A stretch of DNA of 7,962 bases. Origin: Candidatus Kuenenia stuttgartensis (GTDB taxonomy: Bacteria > Planctomycetota > Planctomycetia > Isosphaerales > Isosphaeraceae). A program made the position numbers and the translations under genes. The stretch's first letter is position 1; each line of letters begins with the position of its first letter. The stretch is taken from NCBI GenBank assembly GCA_945874095.1, contig CAMCFM010000176.1:1-7962 (forward strand), read 5' to 3'. This document shows, piece by piece, positions 1 through 6,114 of this stretch. The notes under the pieces are model-generated. The model was not told the origin of the DNA, ran no database searches, and saw only the letters and a list, made by a program, of their open reading frames with translations.

Positions 1-516
1 CTGGGCGATCCGAAACTGGCGAATGATGCCCGACTGGCCCTGCGATATCAGATCACCGCCCAGAACCGGGCCGATAAGCTCGTAAGGCGTCTGGATGGTC
101 TCAAACGACATCGCGGCCTTGTGGAATATCGGTCAGCCATGGCCGAAGAACGCGAGGCACGGCGTCTGGAGCGTCAGTCTCGCGAAGAGTCCGCCGCTTA
201 TGTGATGGTCGGTGATGTTGAGGATCTGGATGATGACACAACGATGGCCCATGAAATGGATTCTCTACTTGAGGATCTGACGTCTCTGACAGGCCAAATG
301 GAGCCTGAATCTGATGACACGCAAGACCTTTCTACAGAAGAAGATGCGTCCGCAGTGCAAAACAAGGTTGCGGATCAGCCGATGGAGATCGAAGGCCGTC
401 TGCAAGCCCGGATCGACCGGATGATGAAAGGCCGAAGCCGAAGCGAACGAGCCAGAATCAGAAAGCAGTTTACAGCAATGAACAAGGAATCCGAATTGGC
501 TGGAAGTATAAACTAA
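1..516 (+). CDS. Hypothetical protein, C-terminal part (5' end outside window)
   Basis: The reading frame is open from the first base to a TAA at 514-516, giving 172 visible residues. The first 40 codons carry mostly G or C in the third position, so the gene very probably starts upstream of the window rather than at the internal GTG (121) or ATG (139). I do not recognise the family. The visible part begins with a basic, helix-rich stretch (around residues 15-65, many Arg, Lys and Glu) that could form a coiled coil. An acidic segment follows (about 70-125, including DLDDDT), then a basic tail (about 130-165) rich in Arg and Lys. No membrane segment, signal peptide or cysteine motif is visible. 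This alternation of charge suggests a soluble protein or a disordered tail, but no function can be given. The stop codon lies at the edge of an inverted-repeat element, so the C-terminus may have been altered by it. Confidence 0.75.
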   Translation: MGDPKLANDARLALRYQITAQNRADKLVRRLDGLKRHRGLVEYRSAMAEEREARRLERQSREESAAYVMVGDVEDLDDDTTMAHEMDSLLEDLTSLTGQMEPESDDTQDLSTEEDASAVQNKVADQPMEIEGRLQARIDRMMKGRSRSERARIRKQFTAMNKESELAGSIN

Positions 517-661
517 CCCGCCGCGCCAGCAAGGGACGCGTAACAGAAAAATATGGGCGTAAGGAAAGCGTAACAGAAAAATATGGACGTAAGAAGGGCG
601 ATGCTCGATCTGGGTTGGGCTGAGCTTCATGGTTGTGCGGCCCTTGCTCGCGCGGCGGGTT
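515..661. repeat. Inverted-repeat element enclosing tandem repeats
   Basis: The left arm (515-539) begins AACCCGCCGCGC, and the reverse complement of the right arm (637-661) begins identically. I count 23 of 25 positions matching. The similarity fades outside the arms, so they look like defined ends. Between them lie two 30-bp direct repeats and about 36 bp of other sequence. No flanking target-site duplication is visible (aact on the left, tcgt on the right), and there is no room for a transposase. It could be a MITE-like or REP-like intergenic element, or a long structured 3' region shared by the two convergent genes. As RNA the arms could form a strong GC-rich stem with a loop of about 97 nt. 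The element occupies almost the whole gap between the upstream gene and dprA. Confidence 0.7.
541..600. repeat. Two tandem 30-bp repeats
   Basis: Bases 541-570 and 571-600 are head-to-tail copies starting TAACAGAAAAATATGG, with 26 of 30 positions identical. The four differences are one at unit position 17 and three near the end of the unit. Each unit carries the pentamer CGTAA in two contexts, so CGTAA starts at 539, 558, 569 and 588 (spacings 19, 11 and 19). The pattern resembles binding-site iterons, but two copies are too few to be sure. Confidence 0.8.
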
Positions 662-688
662 CGTTTGTGGTGGCTGCTTTCCCCATCA

Positions 689-1963
689 TCAATACCTTGA
701 AAACGATGGCCCTGGCGTGCGTTTTACCACCCGGCGCATTTCCATCAAACTCAGTAGGGCCAATACCCGTCCTGGTGGGAGTGCTGATTTATGGATCAGT
801 TCATCTGCCCCTGTCGCTTCGTCGCCAATCAGCTCATACAACGCCAGTTCTTCAGGCCCAAGGCTCGCCACTGCTGGTGAGACCCGCTTTGTTGATTCGA
901 GTTTTTCAGTCTTTTTGGCTGAGGTTGAGGCTGGCGGATTCGTTTCGTTTAATCCAACAGGCTTCACAGGCGTCTCTGGCCCCCTCTCCTCAAGCTCGAA
1001 AAGCCTCAACTGCTGGGCCTCCTGAACATCGCCCATCAGGTGTTTCACCTGCGGCTTCAACTCTTCAATGATGTCGTCCACCGTCTCCACCAGCTTGGCC
1101 CCATCGCGAATCAGCCTGTGACAGCCCTGGCTCGTAATACTGTCGGCTGGGCCAGGGACCGCAAAAACGTCGCGGTTTTGCTCCATGGCATGTCGCGCTG
1201 TGGACAAGGATCCACTCCGAATCGCAGCCTCCACCACCACCACGCCCAGACTCAGGCCACTGATGATCCGGTTCCTGCGGATAAAAAGCTCTGCCAATGG
1301 AGGGTGCCCCATCGGCATTTCACTGATAATCGCACCCTGTTTGATGATCTCGTTGGCCAATGGAACCATCTCAGGCGGATAGATCTGGGATAGTCCATTC
1401 GCCAAAACAGCCAGAGTTCGGCCCCCTCCATTTAAAGCGCCCCGGTGGGCGGCTTCATCAATGCCTCTGGCAAGCCCTGAGACCACTGTCATGCCAGACC
1501 GAGCCAAAGATGTCGCCAGTTTATCAGCCATTCGGCGACCATACTGCGTCGACCTGCGCGAGCCGACCACCGCCACGGCCAATCGGTCTATCGGCTCAAT
1601 CCTGCCCTTCACAAAGAGCATGGCGGGGCAGTCGGGCATCTCCAGCAGACACTCCGGAAAATTCTCGTCCGATTGCAGCATGATCGCCACCTGGTGGTCG
1701 TTGCACATGGCAATCTCTTTGTCGATATCCGAGTTGTCCAAAGCTCTGGCGATTTTCTCAGCCAGTTTTGGCCCGACATTATCCACGGCTTTTAATCGTG
1801 ATTCACCAGCTCTGATGGCGGCTGAGGCTGTCCCAAATTCGTCCAGCAGCTTTCGGATCGTCACGGGCCCCACACCACTCACCAGAACCAGCGCGAGCAT
1901 GTCGCGCACCATCATTTCACGATGCGAGGCAGCATCATCAGATTCCATCGGTGGCTTGGGCAT
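689..1963 (-). CDS. dprA: DNA-processing protein DprA (Smf)
   Basis: DprA binds incoming single-stranded DNA in the cytoplasm and loads RecA onto it during natural transformation; it is also widespread in bacteria not known to be competent. The 424-residue protein has all the expected parts. A helix-hairpin-helix-like N-terminal region (about 22-76, with SGVGP and DNVGPKLAEKI) is followed by the Rossmann-like core (about 85-300). The core holds the motifs VGSR (133-136), GLARGID (163-169), RRNRIIS (229-235) and GSLSTA (251-256), with VPGP at 269-272. A low-complexity linker (about 305-365) leads to a C-terminal winged-helix domain (about 368-424) typical of long DprA forms. The ATG at 1963 is chosen because AAAGGA lies 13 nt upstream and no better site is seen nearby. 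The gene is 50 nt downstream of aroB on the same strand and probably cotranscribed. It is complete, with no lost motif. Confidence 0.96.
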   Translation of the reverse strand: MPKPPMESDDAASHREMMVRDMLALVLVSGVGPVTIRKLLDEFGTASAAIRAGESRLKAVDNVGPKLAEKIARALDNSDIDKEIAMCNDHQVAIMLQSDENFPECLLEMPDCPAMLFVKGRIEPIDRLAVAVVGSRRSTQYGRRMADKLATSLARSGMTVVSGLARGIDEAAHRGALNGGGRTLAVLANGLSQIYPPEMVPLANEIIKQGAIISEMPMGHPPLAELFIRRNRIISGLSLGVVVVEAAIRSGSLSTARHAMEQNRDVFAVPGPADSITSQGCHRLIRDGAKLVETVDDIIEELKPQVKHLMGDVQEAQQLRLFELEERGPETPVKPVGLNETNPPASTSAKKTEKLESTKRVSPAVASLGPEELALYELIGDEATGADELIHKSALPPGRVLALLSLMEMRRVVKRTPGPSFSRY

Positions 1964-1985
1964 GATCGTTTCACAGTCCTTTGCA

Positions 1986-2006
1986 ATCGGGATTTGTCAG
2001 CCCGAT
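1986..2006 (-). other. Intercistronic hairpin between aroB and dprA
   Basis: Perfect 6-bp arms ATCGGG and CCCGAT are separated by 9 nt, starting 7 nt after the aroB stop and ending just before the likely dprA ribosome-binding site AAAGGA. There is no T-run after it, so it is not a canonical intrinsic terminator. It could protect the aroB transcript end or lower dprA translation. Six base pairs can arise by chance. Confidence 0.35.
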
Positions 2007-2013
2007 ATGGTTT

Positions 2014-3162
2014 TCAATTTTCAGGATTACTTAGGGATTTCAAAACTGCAATGATCTGCTCATCAGTCGGCTCGTCTGTCAGCGTCACCTTTCCAAGTCT
2101 ACGTGGAATGACGAACCGTACACGGCCGGACTTATTCTTTTTGTCGTGCTTCATCGCTGCCATCAACAATTCGATATTGCAACTCTTTATGGTGGTGGGC
2201 AATTGCAATCGGGTCAGCAAATGGATGAGCCTCTGCGTCAGTCGAGAATCGATCCAGACCAGACTTTCCGCCAGTTTCGTCTCAGCCACCATGCCGATCG
2301 CCACAGCCTCTCCATGGAGGTATTCCCCATAACCAGCCACATTTTCAATGGCATGGGCCACGGTGTGACCATAATTCAGAATCGCTCGCTGGCCTGTGTG
2401 TTCAAGTTCATCCAGTTCCACCACGTTCGCCTTGAGCCTGCACGAACGAGCCACCAGATGCTGCAAAACGGTGGGATTGCGGGCCAGTGCAGCCTCGGCA
2501 TTGGCTTCAAGATATTCAAAGAATTCAGGATCTTGAATCACTCCATATTTCACGACCTCAGCCAGCCCTGATTTAAATTCTCGTTCAGGCAGAGTTTGCA
2601 AAGTGTTGATATCAATCCAGACCCCGATCGGCTGATGAAAGGCTCCGATCAGATTCTTGCCACGCGGATGATTGATCCCGGTCTTGCCCCCGACAGAGCT
2701 ATCCACTTGAGCCAGAAGTGTGGTGGGAATCATGATCAGAGGCAAGCCGCGATTGAAGCTGGCGGCGGCGAAACCAGCCAGATCTCCGATCACTCCTCCG
2801 CCCACGGCAACAATCAAGGTGTGGCGATCCGCCTTCAAGTCCATCAGACGATCGTAAATCGAAGATAAGGCGAAGAGTGATTTTGACGACTCGCCGGCCG
2901 GAACTTCTGCCAAAGCGGTTTCAAGTCCCATTTCAGAGAGCGCTGCGGCATACGGTTCAGCCCAGGTTTGAATCACGTTGGAATCGCTCACGATCAAAGC
3001 CTTGCGACAGCCCTTACCTGACCATGTTCGTTCCAGAGAGTCCTTGATAAAGTCGATAAATTCAGAGCGATCGAGACTGGGTTCACTGACCACCTCAATC
3101 GGATAGGAACGGAGGCCAAGGCTGACACGAATCGTTAAAGAATTTGGAGGGTTCAGCGACAT
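2014..3162 (-). CDS. aroB: 3-dehydroquinate synthase
   Basis: AroB converts 3-deoxy-D-arabino-heptulosonate 7-phosphate to 3-dehydroquinate, the second step of the shikimate pathway to aromatic amino acids; it uses NAD+ and a divalent metal. From the ATG at 3162 the protein has 382 residues, close to the family norm. Visible signatures are the NAD-binding GGGVIGDLAGF (121-131), PTTLLAQVDSSVGGKTG (146-162) and LPEREF with AEVVKYG (191-207). The likely metal ligands are E202, H266 (in GHTVAH) and H283 (in HGEAVAIG). H270 and K160, K169 and K205 match conserved active-site positions. A longer frame reaches an ATG at 3240 (408 residues), but the extra 26 residues are polar and precede the usual domain start. 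AAGAAG just before 3162 is a weak ribosome-binding site, so the start is not certain. It is the first gene of the probable aroB-dprA unit. Confidence 0.96.
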   Translation of the reverse strand: MSLNPPNSLTIRVSLGLRSYPIEVVSEPSLDRSEFIDFIKDSLERTWSGKGCRKALIVSDSNVIQTWAEPYAAALSEMGLETALAEVPAGESSKSLFALSSIYDRLMDLKADRHTLIVAVGGGVIGDLAGFAAASFNRGLPLIMIPTTLLAQVDSSVGGKTGINHPRGKNLIGAFHQPIGVWIDINTLQTLPEREFKSGLAEVVKYGVIQDPEFFEYLEANAEAALARNPTVLQHLVARSCRLKANVVELDELEHTGQRAILNYGHTVAHAIENVAGYGEYLHGEAVAIGMVAETKLAESLVWIDSRLTQRLIHLLTRLQLPTTIKSCNIELLMAAMKHDKKNKSGRVRFVIPRRLGKVTLTDEPTDEQIIAVLKSLSNPEN

Positions 3163-3264
3163 GGTCTTCTTGATTTTGTTAATATCTGTTGGATGGGTTT
3201 TGGGGAGGTTCGGTTTCGGGCCAACGGCATTGGCTTGCAACTGATCTCAGAATCAGAGACAATT

Positions 3265-3299
3265 TTGACAAATCCAGACCATTTGGTCCACGATATAAT
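3265..3299 (+). promoter_or_regulatory. Candidate promoter with a long spacer and internal palindrome
   Basis: TTGACA (3265-3270) and TATAAT (3294-3299) are both perfect sigma70-type hexamers, but the spacer is 23 bp instead of about 17. The spacer holds the inverted repeat GACCA-TT-TGGTC (3277-3288). The TATAAT would place transcription start near 3306, giving a leader of roughly 110-130 nt before the membrane protein gene. The spacing makes this pairing doubtful; the -10 may act alone, or a regulator may compensate. Confidence 0.3.
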
Positions 3300-3434
3300 T
3301 GTTCATCATACAGGATCGAACGATTTCAGACCCTCTGATCGACTAGAAATTTGCAGAACAGACGGGCTCTCCGGTTCTCTAATCCACACACAGACAAGGG
3401 TTTCGGCTTACATAACATGAGAGATGGCCCACGG

Positions 3435-4514
3435 ATGAAATCACCTGATTTTGAACCGTTGCCGCTCAAAATAGGCCACTGGAGAGGCTGGCGATGGCAG
3501 GCTCACATGCTCCTCTGGCTCTTCCCGGCCGTAAAGCTGGTGATGTCAGCCCCGGACGGTGCACGCGGCCTGGCGGTCGGAATTGCCGATATTCTCTGCT
3601 GGTTAAGCGCTGTTGGCCTGCAGATTCTGATCTGCCCGCAACGGCCAATTCTGATGACGGAAGAGGACGAATCGGCCGTGATGACTGTCTGGCCGCTCGG
3701 TCTCTGGCAGGACGGGCTTTTTTCGAGCACATGGAGACTATTCGACCAAGGCTTGTCACGCATCCTCCAGGCACCTCTGGCAAACCTTGTCACGGCATTG
3801 AGTTGCGGAGTGATTCTTGGTATCGCCCAAGTTCAGATGAGCTGGAACCCGCTCACCTTTGCCGGCCCATGGTTGATCGATGCTGAGCCGGTTCGAACAT
3901 GGTCAGGCATTTGGTGGATCGGCAGAATCGGGCACGCTCACTGGATACTGGCACTGGCTGCAGCCTTACCAGCCATGCCCATGGCGGGTGGACAAGCAGT
4001 CGCGATTGTGCTCGATAAAATCCAGTGGCCTGAAACGGACGCCCGGCGGATTCGCCGCTATCTGGCTGTCGGAACCGCGATTGGCTTGATTGCGATTGGC
4101 GCAGGCTCGGCCCTGATCGCCTATCCAGGTGGATATTGCATGATGATCATCGGCATGATTGTCGGCATGGAGGCTCGAAGGCAGGCCAGACGCGATGCAG
4201 CCGTCGCCTTTGTCGAGGCCTTTCTCACCAGTGGCCTGATCGACGATGATGAGTTGGAAGAATTTGAAGAGGCGATCAGCTGGCAGGAAAAATCGACCTT
4301 GGAAGTGATCCGCCACTGGGTCGATAAAAAGCGGTATGACCGGATTGAGAACCGCAAATCAAGAGCCATAAACCAACAGAAATCTGACCTTGAGCGACTG
4401 GACCAATTGCTGATTAAAATTCAGGAAGTCGGGTTAAGGAAGTTGCGATGGCGCGACCAGTGGTTCTTAAAGCGGATGAGCAAAGAGTTCCGTAGCCGTC
4501 GTAAAACCAATTGA
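3435..4514 (+). CDS. Membrane protein, probable catalytically dead site-2-protease (M50) relative
   Basis: This is a 359-residue protein from the ATG at 3435; an ATG at 3417 and a frame reaching 3351 are alternatives, none with a convincing ribosome-binding site. About six hydrophobic segments are visible (roughly 24-37, 46-67, 114-134, 167-193, 208-228, 233-246). Several landmarks match the order in M50 intramembrane proteases: VWPLGLW (85-91) like the family's PLGG, APLANLVTAL (113-122) like AGPLxN, and a late LPAMPMAGG (178-186) like the NLLPxxPLDGG motif. The zinc-binding HExxH is absent: the expected helix (about 54-66) reads LCWLSAVGLQ with no His or Glu, and the third ligand Asp of PLDGG is Ala. 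I infer a non-proteolytic member. The cytoplasmic tail (about 247-359) is highly charged and helical, ending in a motif also seen after rhomboid-type domains (about 319-355). A one-off membrane family with chance resemblance is the alternative. Confidence 0.8.
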   Translation: MKSPDFEPLPLKIGHWRGWRWQAHMLLWLFPAVKLVMSAPDGARGLAVGIADILCWLSAVGLQILICPQRPILMTEEDESAVMTVWPLGLWQDGLFSSTWRLFDQGLSRILQAPLANLVTALSCGVILGIAQVQMSWNPLTFAGPWLIDAEPVRTWSGIWWIGRIGHAHWILALAAALPAMPMAGGQAVAIVLDKIQWPETDARRIRRYLAVGTAIGLIAIGAGSALIAYPGGYCMMIIGMIVGMEARRQARRDAAVAFVEAFLTSGLIDDDELEEFEEAISWQEKSTLEVIRHWVDKKRYDRIENRKSRAINQQKSDLERLDQLLIKIQEVGLRKLRWRDQWFLKRMSKEFRSRRKTN

Positions 4515-4522
4515 TCCTTAAA

Positions 4523-5305
4523 ATGCATATGACTCCACCACCAACCTTGCTGGATGCAGCGATGGGCACTCGTCTGATCGAGGCAGGGCTGGATATTCAT
4601 TCCGATGACGATGCCTGCCTTTGGTGCATCTCCCGACCTGAAGCGGTTTTGGCCAACCATCTGGCGGATCTTCACGCCGGTTCACGCATCCTGACAACAA
4701 ACACATTTGGAGCAAACTCCGATTGGCTTTCCCGGTTTGGTAGATCAAGTGATGACATGGTTGCGATTAACCGCCAGGCTGTTGCTCTGGCAAAGCATGC
4801 ATTTGAAATGTCTGGTATCACAGGCAAAATTATTGGTTCCATCGGGCCCACAGCTTTAGTGGATGAAAAAACCACACGTCAGCAAATGAACGCACTGCTG
4901 GATTCAGGGGCAGATATCTTATTATTCGAGACATGCACTGCTGGTCAGGCCACACAGGCTGCCGAATGGGTCGAACATGCGACGGATCATCCCATTTGGA
5001 TCACTCTTTGGAATTGGGGAGAAAAACCGGTTGAAATTGCCACAGAGTTGCAACAACTTGGAGTATCAGACTGGGGAATCAATTGCATCTCTGATATTGA
5101 ACAGATCGTGAATATTTTCAGAGAATTAAATGACCATCAGCTACCAGCCACCATTCTTCGCCCATCAGACCTGTTGCCATCGGAATTTATAAACCTGGCC
5201 TCAGAATGCAAGTCGCTTGGTGGATTGTATTTCGGTGGCTGCTGCGGAACCACCAGCGAGCATATTTCGGCACTCGACCGGCTTTTTAATAACGGATCCG
5301 TCTGA
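4523..5305 (+). CDS. Homocysteine S-methyltransferase family protein
   Basis: Members of this zinc-dependent family transfer a methyl group (from betaine, S-methylmethionine or, in MetH, methyl-cobalamin or folate) to homocysteine, forming methionine; the donor here cannot be told. From the ATG at 4523 the protein has 260 residues, shorter than the usual 300 or so. Visible are the N-terminal LLDAAMGTRL (9-18, the usual DGGMGT with two Gly replaced by Ala), TTNTFGAN (58-65), GSIGP (105-109), LLFET with E136, and the zinc ligands Cys188 (in GINC) and Cys240-Cys241 (in GGCCGTT). The stretch between GINC and GGCC lacks the usual VYPNAG-like motif and is compact. No ribosome-binding site is evident. 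A TTG at 4511 would overlap the upstream stop (TTGA), and an ATG at 4529 is also possible. Close spacing to the membrane protein gene suggests cotranscription. Confidence 0.88.
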   Translation: MHMTPPPTLLDAAMGTRLIEAGLDIHSDDDACLWCISRPEAVLANHLADLHAGSRILTTNTFGANSDWLSRFGRSSDDMVAINRQAVALAKHAFEMSGITGKIIGSIGPTALVDEKTTRQQMNALLDSGADILLFETCTAGQATQAAEWVEHATDHPIWITLWNWGEKPVEIATELQQLGVSDWGINCISDIEQIVNIFRELNDHQLPATILRPSDLLPSEFINLASECKSLGGLYFGGCCGTTSEHISALDRLFNNGSV

Positions 5306-5323
5306 ACTTATTCCATGCAAGAA

Positions 5324-5887
5324 TCACTTACCACGCCGGGTTCGTTTGTTGGGCTGATTGATGTGCGACTGGTCGCCTGATTCCAGATGTATCAGGGCTT
5401 GAAACACAGGGTCGGTTCGAATCGAGTCGAAATCCGTCTCGGCGGCGACCATGTGAACCATTTCAGGCTGAAGTCTTAAAGCGGACTTGAGATGCTCGAC
5501 TGCTTTCGAGACATTCCCGGCAAGGCTCCAATAACAGGCCAGATTGTAGTGAAGAAGTGGTTCGCCCTGATTGGCCAGAACGGAACGGGTCAGTGAGTCG
5601 ATCGCCTGGGCCAGCCTGTTGGTCCGTTTGTAACACCAACCCAGAGCGAGTGCAACGTCAGCGTTTGAGGGCTGAAATTTGGAGGCTTTTTCGAGGTGAT
5701 CAATTGCCGTATGAAAGTCCTGAAGTTCGCGATGTGCCAGTCCGGCGAGCAGGTTGGCCTCAAACGGCATGCTCGACCAGTTGGCACGGGCATTCATGAT
5801 GGCCAGTGCTTTATTGGGCATACCCAGGGTCAGAAAGCCTTCGGCCTCTGCCAGTCGTCGCCAGGTCAAGTCGTTGGTTACAGTCAT
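5324..5887 (-). CDS. Tetratricopeptide repeat protein
   Basis: This 187-residue protein is built almost wholly from four TPR units of 34 residues: about 8-41, 42-75, 76-109 and 110-143. They show the usual pattern, for example LGWCYKRTNRLAQAIDSL (82-99) and YNLACYWSLAGNVSKAVEHL (114-133). A cap segment DFDSIRTDPVFQALI (152-166) follows, a pattern often found after TPR arrays. The tail (about 171-187) is polar and basic. There is no signal peptide or membrane segment, so it is probably a cytoplasmic scaffold for protein-protein contacts; the partner is unknown. It lies downstream of acs on the same strand but is separated from it by an intrinsic terminator, so it likely has its own promoter. 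It converges with the methyltransferase gene, only 18 nt away. The ATG at 5887 has GAGG and TAGG upstream, at about 14 and 5 nt. Confidence 0.92.
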   Translation of the reverse strand: MTVTNDLTWRRLAEAEGFLTLGMPNKALAIMNARANWSSMPFEANLLAGLAHRELQDFHTAIDHLEKASKFQPSNADVALALGWCYKRTNRLAQAIDSLTRSVLANQGEPLLHYNLACYWSLAGNVSKAVEHLKSALRLQPEMVHMVAAETDFDSIRTDPVFQALIHLESGDQSHINQPNKRTRRGK

Positions 5888-5940
5888 GACCTACAAACCT
5901 CGCATCGCCACGTTCACGGGTGTCGTCCTGGAATATGTCT

Positions 5941-5969
5941 ATCCTATACCGTAAATGCTGGTCGGGCAA
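5941..5969 (-). promoter_or_regulatory. Candidate promoter for the TPR gene
   Basis: Reading the minus strand, TTGCCC (5969-5964) and TAGGAT (5946-5941) are separated by 17 bp. Both match the sigma70 consensus at four of six positions. The start of transcription would be near 5934, leaving a leader of about 46 nt before the ATG at 5887. It sits between the acs terminator and the TPR gene, where a promoter is expected. The match is modest. Confidence 0.3.
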
Positions 5970-6040
5970 ATTTTATGGACTTTTCTATTATTCCCCTGAG
6001 TTTTTATTCGTCGAATCTGGAAGCGTATGGGCATGGAAAG

Positions 6041-6080
6041 AAAAAAAAGTGCGCCGAACATTAAGTCCAGGTCGCACTTT
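6041..6080 (-). terminator. Intrinsic terminator of acs
   Basis: On the minus strand AAAGTGCG (6080-6073) and CGCACTTT (6053-6046) form a perfect 8-bp stem around a 19-nt loop, followed at once by a run of T (6048-6041 read as T). It begins about 35 nt after the acs stop codon. A competing short stem, CCGAA (6054-6058) with TTCGG (6079-6083), is possible but weaker. The T-run lies only on the minus-strand side, so it ends acs transcription. Confidence 0.8.
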
Positions 6081-6114
6081 CGGAAGATTTAGAAGTCTTG
6101 AGAACGATCAGGGA

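Noticed and set aside
541..600. A minimal CRISPR array
   Set aside because: The two 30-bp copies are directly abutting with no spacer, differ at four positions, and no cas gene is present.
265..630. A minus-strand reading frame whose protein repeats the 10-residue unit YVHIFLLRFP / YAHIFLLRVP
   Set aside because: The peptide repeat merely reflects the 30-bp DNA repeat (10 codons). The rest lies antisense to the upstream gene, and I see no ribosome-binding site or family resemblance.
515..661. A simple intrinsic terminator for dprA
   Set aside because: The loop of about 97 nt is much too long and neither side has a proper T-run. A structural role in ending transcripts remains possible but is not shown.
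1461..2054. A 197-codon plus-strand reading frame
   Set aside because: It runs antisense over dprA, whose motifs are intact. Its composition looks like a shadow frame.
5335..5355. A stretch resembling the right edge of the inverted-repeat element (shared GGGTTCGTTTGT)
   Set aside because: A single 12-bp exact match is about what chance gives within 8 kb, and here it encodes the C-terminus of the TPR protein.
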